Source: Gamsiella multidivaricata
Lineage: Eukaryota > Mortierellomycota > Mortierellomycetes > Mortierellales > Mortierellaceae
Direction of reading: 5' to 3'
Assembly: GCF_025024155.1 (NCBI RefSeq)
Contig: NW_026251730.1
Location: 1 to 64,000 of the forward strand
DNA: 64,000 nucleotides
Both the position numbers and the translations under genes were made by a program. Of the stretch, positions 35,496 through 43,957 are shown in pieces. The notes under the pieces are model-generated. The model saw only the letters and a program-made list of their open reading frames with translations. It was not told the origin of the DNA and did not search any database. Numbering within the stretch: the first letter of the stretch is position 1; each line of letters begins with the position of its first letter.

Positions 35496-36908
35496 TTATT
35501 GCTTTACACCGTCAATCATTTCTAACAGCTCTCGGGTCTGTCCGATGGAATAGCCCTTTTCAATGCATAATATTAAAAACTCAATCCTCGCCTTCTTGGC
35601 TTCGGCCTCTTGGCTTTGTTCCTGTTGCTCTCTCTGGTGTTTCTGTAGCTCTCTCTGGTGTTCTTGTAGCTCTCTCTGGTGTTCCTGTAGCTCTCTCTGG
35701 TGTTCCTGTAGCTCTCTCTGGTATTCCAACTTCATGCGCTCGATAGACTCCTTCGCTTGGAGGCCAAAAAAAAAAAAAAAAAAAAAAAAAAGTGAGAAAG
35801 AGCACAAGCAAGAGAGAGAGTCCGTACAGATCGATTATAGTCAACTTACAGTTCACTCTCATCTCCATGGACTTCATAAAGACTTCGCCGAATGTCAATG
35901 TTTTTTTGATGGACACGGATGACAAATCCTGTAGGGCTGGGGGCGGGTTCAAGCGCACATCCCGGGATCCGGAGCCCTTGGACGTGGAACTCGACCGACT
36001 TGAGGGCTCTCTTCGGAGTACAAATGGGAATAACGCTGTCGAGACCGATGGTGCCTTTGACCTATGATTCATGAACTTGGTAGGGTTGAGAGCAACACCT
36101 GTTCTTTGCCGTGTTCGGTGTTCCATCAATGCTTCCTCCTCCTCCTCTCCCTCCTCTTCTTCCTCCTCCTCCTCCTCCTCCTCTTCTTCTTCCTCTTCTT
36201 CTTCTTCTTCACCTTGTTCTTCTGGATAGTTTAGCAAGTCTAGGGATCCACCAGTACTGTCTCTCATTGTTTCGAGTATATCAACGAAGCCATCAACCTC
36301 CGTAATGGCGCTGGGTACAGCCGCATGAGTATCAAGCTGTCTCGTTATTGTGGTCTGGGAAGTCTTGCTACGGAAGGTCACACCCAACGCTGATGTCGAG
36401 ACCTCACTCAGTGGCTCTATGCTTGGACTTGAGCCAAACGAAACGTACATCTTGGTAAATGAATAGTCCCTTTTTTGCTCCATTGTCGGTATGCCCTTGC
36501 GCAGATCGTCATCAGTAAGACCGTTCCCCGTTCCTTTACTAAAAGCCAAGGCCTTCACGTAATTCTCCTTGTACCGTTTGCAACGTGCACTCATGGCCTT
36601 GCCGATAGGACTGGAATTGGCTCTCCCATTGTGCCGTTCGGATAAAATGCTCTTGGCTTTCCTGGCTTTCCTGGCTTTCCTGGCTTTCCTGGCTGACGCG
36701 TACTTGGTGCCCACATTCGTCTTGCCGTCCTTGCCATACACTGGACCAAAGTTGTCTATGTTCTCCAGCCAAGTGAGAACAGGATCGAAATCATTGGGTT
36801 CCCAACGTGGAATGCGATCGCCAGATTTATCGCGATTGGCACTTTGCTGAGAAGAGCCAGCTTCGCCGCTGGCTTGTAAAGAATACTCCCTGATGTTGTC
36901 AAGGCTGA
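35496..36908 (-). CDS. Harbinger accessory (trihelix/Myb-like) protein with coiled-coil tail
   Basis: Two exons: 36908-35850 (5' limit inferred from a TACAATAG acceptor; the true first exon is not found) and 35755-35496. The intron has donor GTAAGT and an acceptor after a 28-T run. The exon 1 frame includes ERIPRWEPN-like motifs (DRIPRWEPNDFDPVLTWLEN), GPVYGKDGKTNVGTKYAS, KARKARKARKAK, a poly-Glu stretch and KKTLTFGEVFMKSMEM. Exon 2 is a heptad-like coiled coil, QRELQEH repeated four or five times, ending in MIDGVKQ. I infer it binds transposon ends with the transposase. The open frame that reads through the intron gives a nonsense Thr/Pro/Glu tail and was rejected. Confidence 0.62.
35626..35735. 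repeat. 21-bp tandem repeat coding a coiled coil
   Basis: CTCTCTCTGGTGTTCCTGTAG-type unit, about five copies. On the minus strand each unit codes one QRELQEH heptad of the accessory protein. Confidence 0.85.
36132..36210. repeat. (TCC/TTC)n repeat coding poly-Glu
   Basis: Trinucleotide-biased CT tract read as GAG/GAA on the minus strand in the accessory gene. Confidence 0.85.
36656..36692. repeat. 9-bp tandem repeat (Arg-Lys-Ala)n
   Basis: Four CTTTCCTGG units in a row, read as RKA/KAR on the minus strand. Confidence 0.8.
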
Positions 36909-37234
36909 CTATTGTAGTAGATTGAATGCCAATAAGTCAAGGTTTGAGTTCGAACATATCATTCATAGACTAAACTCATGACAGGAGGCACACCTGTTGA
37001 AGCTAGCTTTCTATGTTGGACTATGAAGAAAATCGCGGCCAGGCACTGCTGCCCCCACCTCGAATAAAGAAAAAGTTCTCTTTGCAACGCGAAATCAGCG
37101 CACCTTTCTGAGGGAGTTTTCTCTTCGAATTACCAGCGGTTGGATGATGGGCCTTAGGGCTGTGATGGAGTGAGTGATGAAGACGAGAAGCGTTTCGCCC
37201 CACCCAGATTCTATGAGTCATGCAACATGATCAG

Positions 37235-37404
37235 CCAAGACAAATGAGCAACAAGGCCATTGAATCAAAACGAGGCAAACGAGGTAAACGAGCCATCCAA
37301 ACGGGCAGATTTGAATGGTACGTCTCGTTTCCGCCACATTTTCCTTTCAAGGCAGTCGAGCCACCTTCCATATTGGGGAAACGGGCCACTCCAAACGAGA
37401 CGGG
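37235..37404 (-). repeat. Right inverted end of Harbinger-like element
   Basis: Inverted partner of 34786-34954. Confidence 0.8.
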
Positions 37405-37773
37405 GACAGGGCGTGTTAGAGGAACATCATGCTCAGAGATACAACTCGCAGTGTTTTCTTTAAACAAAAGCCATGTTTTCTTTAAACAAGAATTGGATAT
37501 GGTTTATGGTTCCTCTCCCCTCCCCCGATAATTCCCCACGTGGGTTTATGCAGTAGAATGAGCAAGAGGAACCGCGCCATGGAGGTCTAGATCTCTAGGC
37601 CTTGTTTTTTCGCGTCTGATAGACTAGACAACCAGGTGTCGGTTCTTGTTCCAGTTTTCTTTGCACAACTGTGTTCGCGCTGTTGTCTCCTTCTGTTGCA
37701 TAATCTTGTGGAGCGGCTCTCTTTGTAGGGTCATACTGTCACACTGCACCCAGGATGGGAAGAGGAAATTTAC

Positions 37774-37782
37774 GGTCCATGG
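37774..37782. repeat. 9-bp target-site duplication, left copy
   Basis: GGTCCATGG directly before the left terminal inverted repeat; the identical 9-mer lies at 43100-43108. Confidence 0.9.
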
Positions 37783-38202
37783 TAGGCTCGACCCAGCCCT
37801 CTCTTCCAGTTAAGGAGGTCGGAAATGTAATTTCCTTTTTAGGCCTCCTACTTCAGAGGGGCTGGTAAAAAAGAATGGGTCGCTGGCAGGGTTCGAAAAT
37901 GGAAGGTTCTTAAGGGTATTTTCAGGCTAAATCATGCAAATACAGGATACAGGGCATACATTCCATAGTCGCAAGGTCGCGCTGGCATGCGCTGGCATGC
38001 GCCATGGCCATGCATAACAGCACAATAAAATATTAAAAATATGCTGCTCCTCCCTCACCTCACATCTTTCTTCTCTCAGCGGCTCGCCTCCTTACATTAC
38101 TTAAAACTGGTATGTTGCTCATCTCTGAAGACATTGCTAAGCAGTCTAAAGATGAATCGCGTAAAGCTCCCAGTGACTTATCAATTCAATCTCAGTCCTC
38201 AG
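37783..38202 (+). repeat. Left 420-bp terminal inverted repeat with promoter and coding start
   Basis: Reverse complement of 42680-43099. Contains a duplicated GCTGGCATGC motif, an AT-rich AATAAAATATTAAAAATATG segment just before the ATG at 38041, and the first 54 codons of the helicase frame. The repeat ends on a codon boundary. Confidence 0.95.
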
Positions 38203-40032
38203 CAGCAACTCATCAACATGGCCCTACCGTTCAACCGTGAAGAAGCTATCAAGCGGTGTCAAGATGTCTTCCATATCACCCCTAAAGACTTGCAGCTGGA
38301 TGTCGTCGAATGCATCGGTACCGGTCGGGACTGTATTCTGATTGCTGGATGCGGCTGGGGCAAGTCCCTTGTATATTTTCTACCGACGGTGCTCTGGACC
38401 GATCGGATCATCGTTGTAATATCACCTCTGAGGGCTTTGATACAAGAACAGCAGCTGAAACTTGCAAGCTTGGGCATCCGCAGCACGGCCCTCATGGGCG
38501 GAGACATCACCGGGATTGACTCTGGAGTGGCCGCAGGATTGTATAGGGTTATTTTTATGACACCAGAAATCATTTTTGAGAACAAGCGCGTGCAGGAACT
38601 CTGGTTCGACAAGAGATGGCGAATGCGACTGCAAGCCGTTGTCCTGGACGAGGCTCATTGTGTCACCTCTTGGGGTACCACTTTCAGAAAGCTATATGGC
38701 CGCCTTGGAGAACTCCGGACGTGGGTGCTTCCCAGCGTGGCGTTCATTGCTGTATCGGCCACTCTTCCGCCCCAAGCCCTTGCAGATCTCAAACACAGGA
38801 TCCATTTCAAGGGCTCTACATCTGTCATCAATGTTGGTAACGATCGCCCTAATATACGACTGGAAGTGCGACACTTCAAGCCAAACAACAAGCTGAGGCA
38901 TCTTGATTTTCTTATGGACTTCCAAAAGACCATTGTTTATTTTGAAAGCCGGAATGAGACCGTTACGGCTATGAGGTACTTGCAAGGGTTGGTGACCGAT
39001 GTCAACGATAGCAGGATTGCCTCCTGTCTGGGGTCGGAGCGCACTCAGGAAGCTTTGGAATCCTCGGCCACAAAGAAGGACATCACCCTCTATCATGCAC
39101 TCATGTCCGAGGACTACAAGCGGAAGACCATGGAGGCATTCAGGCAAGGCAACATTCGCTTGTTGCTATCTACAGAAGCCGCTGGAATGGGATGTGATAT
39201 CAACGACGTCGACCGTGTCGTTCAGGTCAGGTGCCCCACTAGCATTTCATCCCTTGTGCAGCGTCTTGGTCGTGCAGCTCGTGATCCGAAACGTCAGGGG
39301 CTCGGTATTTTATTGGTACCACCACCATCCGATGAGACCAAGTACGCCGACGAGCATCTCAAGGAGTACATCGTCACTCAAAAATGTCGCAGAAAAGTCC
39401 TCAATGACGTCTATGGCAATGTGCATCATCCGAACGAGAATTGCTGCGATCTTTGTCACCCTACACGGAAATCTTCATATCCGCAGGGGCAGATCTCCTT
39501 CACAAAAGTGCTCACCGCTGTCACCTTGACAACCGCTTACATACCAAAAACTCGAGTCCCCAAGCGCACGTTTGAGCAGAATGAGCTGGCCAAGGAAGCA
39601 CTGCGGAACTGGAGAGCAATGGCATTTGTGCGCGATTTGGCACCACTCTGTGATTCCTTTGAGCCGCGCTGCGTAATGACGGACAATATGATCCAGGTGC
39701 TTGGGGAGAATTTCGCAAAAATCACAACACCCGCAGATATTCGTTCTATCATCACTTGGACACCTGTGGTTGAGCTACAACGGCAGGAAGTAGCCGATAT
39801 TCTCATCAGACTGAACAAGGATATTGACATGGCAAGTGCACAGCCGCCACAGGAAGCGGGCCAGTTCATTGACGGTCAAAGCGGAGCAAATATAGAAATT
39901 GATCGAGAAGCAGATGAGTCTCATCAAACGCCCGCTGCTGTGACTTCAAAGCCTACATCAAAACGACCGAGTTTATTCAAGAATAGGACTGCATCAAATT
40001 TCTTTAGTCCCAAGAAAAGCAAGAAAAACTAA
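38041..40032 (+). CDS. RecQ-type SF2 DNA helicase of the transposon
   Basis: 663 residues, single exon. Motif I is GCGWGKS (103-109), a RecQ-like variant; DEAH box VLDEAHCVTSWG (about 201-212); motif III SATL (239-242); motif V STEAAGMGCDINDVDRVVQ; motif VI QRLGRAAR (407-414). A RecQ zinc-binding-like segment has Cys at 449, 468, 469 and 472. The C-terminal ~190 residues are charged and end in a Lys-rich tail suited to nuclear import. No HRDC domain is seen. RecQ helicases unwind DNA 3'-5'. Here it presumably serves element replication, repair or end processing. Translation may start at Met1, at Met38, or at Met60 (38218, good context, just inside the inner edge of the repeat). Confidence 0.9.
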   Translation: MLLLPHLTSFFSQRLASLHYLKLVCCSSLKTLLSSLKMNRVKLPVTYQFNLSPQQQLINMALPFNREEAIKRCQDVFHITPKDLQLDVVECIGTGRDCILIAGCGWGKSLVYFLPTVLWTDRIIVVISPLRALIQEQQLKLASLGIRSTALMGGDITGIDSGVAAGLYRVIFMTPEIIFENKRVQELWFDKRWRMRLQAVVLDEAHCVTSWGTTFRKLYGRLGELRTWVLPSVAFIAVSATLPPQALADLKHRIHFKGSTSVINVGNDRPNIRLEVRHFKPNNKLRHLDFLMDFQKTIVYFESRNETVTAMRYLQGLVTDVNDSRIASCLGSERTQEALESSATKKDITLYHALMSEDYKRKTMEAFRQGNIRLLLSTEAAGMGCDINDVDRVVQVRCPTSISSLVQRLGRAARDPKRQGLGILLVPPPSDETKYADEHLKEYIVTQKCRRKVLNDVYGNVHHPNENCCDLCHPTRKSSYPQGQISFTKVLTAVTLTTAYIPKTRVPKRTFEQNELAKEALRNWRAMAFVRDLAPLCDSFEPRCVMTDNMIQVLGENFAKITTPADIRSIITWTPVVELQRQEVADILIRLNKDIDMASAQPPQEAGQFIDGQSGANIEIDREADESHQTPAAVTSKPTSKRPSLFKNRTASNFFSPKKSKKN

Positions 40033-40033
40033 T

Positions 40034-42841
40034 TTATAAAACATATCCGGCATTAAAAAGCGATCTAATATATTCCTCCGCTTGATTGTCCTCGTTCTTC
40101 AGACCATCAACAACAACAGCGTCTTGTTCATCGCCACCTAAATTGACGCTTTTCTCGACAAACTTCTCGAAGCGTCCATCTATCAATTTTTCCAGACCTT
40201 CACTGACCAGGTTTTTCACAAGCGGTACACTGCAGTCTCCCGGCCGCGCATTGCCGAGAATGTCATGGTCCTTGAGCGACTGCTGGATTAATTGAATGTC
40301 CCGCTCTGCGGACAGTGTTGAGTGAAAAGAGCTGTTGTGTGTTATGTCGTACTCTGACTCAAGCGTCTTGGCGATCTTCGAGAATAAGCGGATATTTGTT
40401 GATATCTGGTTGGCTAGCATTTCCCATGACATGTTGCTCTCTTTCCCTGAATGTATAGTCTTGGTCAGCAGATTGTTGTGTTCCTGATACAAGTCCGCCG
40501 GAATCCACCCGCTCGCCTTGCCGTTGGTATTAATCAACCAAGATGACACGACTGCCTTTGTCCATTGCGGTGACCATGCATGACGAATACCGTAAGCGAG
40601 GCGCATGAGTTCGTTCGCGTAATTTTTCGTCTCCTTGGACTGGAACATGACAGTGATCACCTTGATGACCTCGAGGATCCGCCCGACGTCTCCAACCTTG
40701 ATGGCTGCACCCAGTTCCATATAAACCATCATGTCCCTGAGAAATAAGGCCGCGTTTGCATTTGCATTGCCGAATTTGCGAGGGTTCTCCATCGGATCGG
40801 TGAGATACTGGTGACAGATGGCCTCGGTAGCTTCGCGGACGCGTTTGTCTAGCGCTGCGTTCCCAAGCGGTGCCTCATAGCTTGTCCCGAACGTTTCCAG
40901 CTTCTGAGTATTCAGTATCCTGTCGTCTAATACCTCATCATTCAGCATATCGATATCCAGTATCTCATCATCCAGTACCTCTGGCTTCTGGGCGTCTGGC
41001 TTTTCGGCATCCGGCTTCTTGGCATCTGGTCTCTGAACATTAAGTTCAACCTCATAAACCCGTCTCACCATTGCATCAAAGATATGCCTCAGCACTTCAT
41101 CTGCAGCGTGATAGTTCGGCGAGTCTAGGTTCACGCGTTTACGGCCCAGCATAGTTATGAAGAAAGCCAGTGATCCTGGCTCCGAAATACGTCCGTAATG
41201 CGTGCGAAGAATCGTGCTGCAAAAGAGCATCTGGAGGTGAAATAATTGCATAACAGGGACCGCCCATTCTAGTCGATTAAAAGGCGTGGTGTCTGCTGCA
41301 CGCAATTCCTGAAGGGATATGACCCTGGAAACGGTCAGTTGATCTCCAGAAACTATGATCCTTGTATTGCTGTTGAACCAGTCCTCCGGCAGTTTAAGCA
41401 TGATCTGGGTGATATCCTGCAAGACGTCGAGATTGCCTTCATTTGTCGATTGATCGTGCCTCATCGCAGGTAGTGGAAAGGTTAGCGTCTGGCGGGTTGG
41501 GAGAATCTCGAGTTCAGGAACATGGATCGAACAGCGCTCGTACGTGCTGTAATGCCGCTGTAGCATGTCAAAGAGGTGGAATGTATAGACGAGCTTCATA
41601 TGCGAACGGTTCTGCTGATCGGGTAAAAAATCCGAAAGTTGGGGCGGTCTCAGTAGACTCTGAGCTGAGGTTGGCGTGCCGAGATCCTCGCCGATTACAA
41701 TGGTGGCGGTGGTGCCGTTCTCAAAAGTGTCGCCATTGTAGGTCCGCTGATCATATTTTCGATTCGCGATGTTGATGTTGTCGTAAAGAATTGAAAACGG
41801 ATGGTTCCGAACTGCCTCTCGGACTCTGCTGAGCATATCGTTTGATAACTGTGTGAGGGCGTTATGGGTCGTCATAGGCGAAACACATAGACCGATAGAG
41901 GCGAGTACATTCACCACGCGCTTTGGACATCTTGTGGCCGCGAAATACAGTCCGAAGATCATCTGCAAACGGTTTGACTGCTGGCTCTGACGAACTACCA
42001 GCATGCTGGCGATGGTTGATACAATTGTCGTTAACTCCCGCGGGTGATAAGGCAAGTCGTCGCACCCCTCCTCTTCCTCTTCCTCCTCCTTCTCCTGCTC
42101 CTTCTCCTGCTCCTTCTCCTTCCCCTTCATCTTCTTCTTCTCCCTCTTCTCAATACTCTTCATTGCTTTATTCTTGCGCAGCTTCTTCTCCTTGTACGCC
42201 AATCCTCTTAAAAGTCTTATGAGGCAGGGTGCTGAAGAGTTGAGCTCCTCCTCAATAGGATCCAAGGAAAATCCTTCGACATGTGCGTGGGTAACACTCC
42301 TGGCGCTCGTTTGCAAACTTCCCCCGTTATTGACTCTTCTGAGATCCTTCCGTGCTCGACCAATGACAACATCCGTGACAGCTTCCGTGAAAGTTTCGTC
42401 GTTCTTCGTGTTTTCGACCTTGCCTGCCCATTCGTTGATCAGGACAGCTGGACCATCTTGGGCGATAAACATGCCAACGAAGAATCGAACCTTACTGTCG
42501 CCAGACCGGAAAGCCTTCAGCAAAAATGAGCGCAGCGTGAAGTGATTTTCCTGGATAGCCTTAAATACGTTGGCCAGGCGAACGTTCTCTGGGGCGTAGT
42601 CGCGCGACATGCTAGCAGCTGCAGTTTCGTCGATAATGTTGTTTGCAAAAATGTACGCCATAGTGTTCGCTCTTGAGGACTGAGGACTGAGATTGAATTG
42701 ATAAGTCACTGGGAGCTTTACGCGATTCATCTTTAGACTGCTTAGCAATGTCTTCAGAGATGAGCAACATACCAGTTTTAAGTAATGTAAGGAGGCGAGC
42801 CGCTGAGAGAAGAAAGATGTGAGGTGAGGGAGGAGCAGCAT
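40034..42841 (-). CDS. DUF6589-like protein, candidate transposase
   Basis: 935 residues, single exon, fully open. Features in order: 54 residues shared with the helicase; a Lys/Glu-rich charged block (215-260); then ILYDNINIANRKYDQRTY with Asp354, IIVSGDQLTVSRVISLQELR with Asp500, NRLEWAVPVMQLFHLQMLF, and PADLYQEHNN with Glu787. The sequence around YDN, ENGTTATI, GDQLT, FHLQM and DLYQEH is what I remember of the fungal family DUF6589. The spacing of Asp354, Asp500 and Glu787 would fit an RNase H-like DDE core; that is inference. A PDAKKPDAEKPDAQKP-type repeat and an LDDEILDIDMLNDEVLDD repeat lie between the last two. Alternative start at Met61 (42661). It faces the helicase tail to tail. Confidence 0.82.
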   Translation of the reverse strand: MLLLPHLTSFFSQRLASLHYLKLVCCSSLKTLLSSLKMNRVKLPVTYQFNLSPQSSRANTMAYIFANNIIDETAAASMSRDYAPENVRLANVFKAIQENHFTLRSFLLKAFRSGDSKVRFFVGMFIAQDGPAVLINEWAGKVENTKNDETFTEAVTDVVIGRARKDLRRVNNGGSLQTSARSVTHAHVEGFSLDPIEEELNSSAPCLIRLLRGLAYKEKKLRKNKAMKSIEKREKKKMKGKEKEQEKEQEKEEEEEEEGCDDLPYHPRELTTIVSTIASMLVVRQSQQSNRLQMIFGLYFAATRCPKRVVNVLASIGLCVSPMTTHNALTQLSNDMLSRVREAVRNHPFSILYDNINIANRKYDQRTYNGDTFENGTTATIVIGEDLGTPTSAQSLLRPPQLSDFLPDQQNRSHMKLVYTFHLFDMLQRHYSTYERCSIHVPELEILPTRQTLTFPLPAMRHDQSTNEGNLDVLQDITQIMLKLPEDWFNSNTRIIVSGDQLTVSRVISLQELRAADTTPFNRLEWAVPVMQLFHLQMLFCSTILRTHYGRISEPGSLAFFITMLGRKRVNLDSPNYHAADEVLRHIFDAMVRRVYEVELNVQRPDAKKPDAEKPDAQKPEVLDDEILDIDMLNDEVLDDRILNTQKLETFGTSYEAPLGNAALDKRVREATEAICHQYLTDPMENPRKFGNANANAALFLRDMMVYMELGAAIKVGDVGRILEVIKVITVMFQSKETKNYANELMRLAYGIRHAWSPQWTKAVVSSWLINTNGKASGWIPADLYQEHNNLLTKTIHSGKESNMSWEMLANQISTNIRLFSKIAKTLESEYDITHNSSFHSTLSAERDIQLIQQSLKDHDILGNARPGDCSVPLVKNLVSEGLEKLIDGRFEKFVEKSVNLGGDEQDAVVVDGLKNEDNQAEEYIRSLFNAGYVL

Positions 42842-43099
42842 ATTTTTAATATTTTATTGTGCTGTTATGCATGGCCATGGCGCATGCCAGCGCATGCCAG
42901 CGCGACCTTGCGACTATGGAATGTATGCCCTGTATCCTGTATTTGCATGATTTAGCCTGAAAATACCCTTAAGAACCTTCCATTTTCGAACCCTGCCAGC
43001 GACCCATTCTTTTTTACCAGCCCCTCTGAAGTAGGAGGCCTAAAAAGGAAATTACATTTCCGACCTCCTTAACTGGAAGAGAGGGCTGGGTCGAGCCTA
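42680..43099 (-). repeat. Right 420-bp terminal inverted repeat
   Basis: Inverted partner of 37783-38202; carries the promoter region and first 54 codons of the DUF6589-like gene. Confidence 0.95.
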
Positions 43100-43108
43100 G
43101 GTCCATGG
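43100..43108. repeat. 9-bp target-site duplication, right copy
   Basis: GGTCCATGG directly after the right terminal inverted repeat. Confidence 0.9.
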
Positions 43109-43957
43109 TTCGTGGGTTCATGATTCATAGTTCATGGGAGCATTTGATACTTTAGGGCTGAGAAGGAAATTGAGAGCCGTGGGGGAGAAGGTGAATAAAC
43201 CGTATGTAAGCATTATTGTGATATTTGAAATAATAGAGGAGACATGGCGGCTGGAGGATGGACAACGGTTGAGTACTAAACTAGCTACTGTGGTCTAATT
43301 ATCAGGCTACGATCAGATCGCATTGCATGTAGAGCCGAATAAATTAGAGGTGGGTTGAGAGTAGAGTCTTGAGAACAGCAGCGACAAGCAAGAGTGACAC
43401 TTTGATATTCACTTTGCCCACTTTGTCTGCAGTATTTGCAACCAACCGTATCGACATAGCGACAGATAGACTATATAGGACACTGCGTGAAGAGCGTGGT
43501 ACCCACGAGGAAGCGTGCAGTCTAGTGAGCGCAGCTCCAAGTCTAATGAGTGTCTCTAGTGTGCGGTCGAATAGACGGTGCAGAAGTGCGGAGCGGAGAG
43601 GGAAGAAAGTAGAGGGGAGTGCGGGTCGGTGCAAAAGCAGTGGGCGTTGTTGGCGCTGGTGCTCTCATACACAATACACACAAACACACAAACAATCCTC
43701 ACCCCATGGTAATGGCAATGGCACGCGCAGCTAATAAACCATTGTATGCTGTTGCCATGGCTCATTTATCTGGGTCTATCCCTTCTTATTCTTTTCTTCT
43801 CTTCCTTCCTTCTCTCTCTCTCTCTCCATCTCTCACGATCCATTCCCTGTCCCTCCCCATTCACATCCCTCTCATCACCTCCGTCCCTCCTCCATTCCGC
43901 ATTCCCCCACGACTACAACAGTTACTGTCCTCAGACTTACACATCTCATACTTCATC
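43109..43957. other. Upstream region of the GPI-protein gene
   Basis: No coding region seen. The last ~200 bp are CT-rich, a common fungal promoter and leader feature. Confidence 0.4.

Larger units (their letters stand above)
34786..37404. mobile_element. Harbinger-like element with 169-bp inverted ends
   Basis: 34786-34954 and 37235-37404 are inverted copies, ~95% or more identical by eye. Both start with CCCGTC-type ends and contain GGCTCGTTTACCTCGTTTGC. They enclose a degenerate DDE_Tnp_4-like transposase fragment on the plus strand and a Myb/trihelix-like accessory gene on the minus strand, a convergent pair typical of PIF/Harbinger. I could not identify a clear 3-bp target duplication. 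The transposase is truncated, so the copy cannot move by itself. Confidence 0.65.
37783..43099. mobile_element. RecQ-helicase / DUF6589-like DNA transposon, 5,317 bp
   Basis: Bounded by 420-bp terminal inverted repeats (37783-38202 and 42680-43099) that align base for base without gaps or mismatches as far as I can read. Ends are TAGGCTCGACCCAGCCCTC inward. A perfect 9-bp duplication, GGTCCATGG, flanks both sides. Inside are only two long genes in convergent orientation, a RecQ-type helicase and a DUF6589-like protein, with 1 bp between stop codons. Both frames are fully open. Near-perfect repeats, matching target duplication and open genes together suggest a recent insertion. Nine-bp duplications are known for Mutator-like elements, but neither protein has MULE features that I recognise. 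Confidence 0.93.

Noticed and set aside
35581..36741. 386-codon minus-strand frame read as a single exon
   Set aside because: Its 3' part runs through the intron, the T-run and the 21-bp repeat in the wrong frame. The GTAAGT donor and coiled-coil exon 2 explain the sequence better. Its apparent first Met is a GTG.
38259..39147. Minus-strand frames inside the helicase gene
   Set aside because: Shadow frames of a strongly supported helicase coding region.
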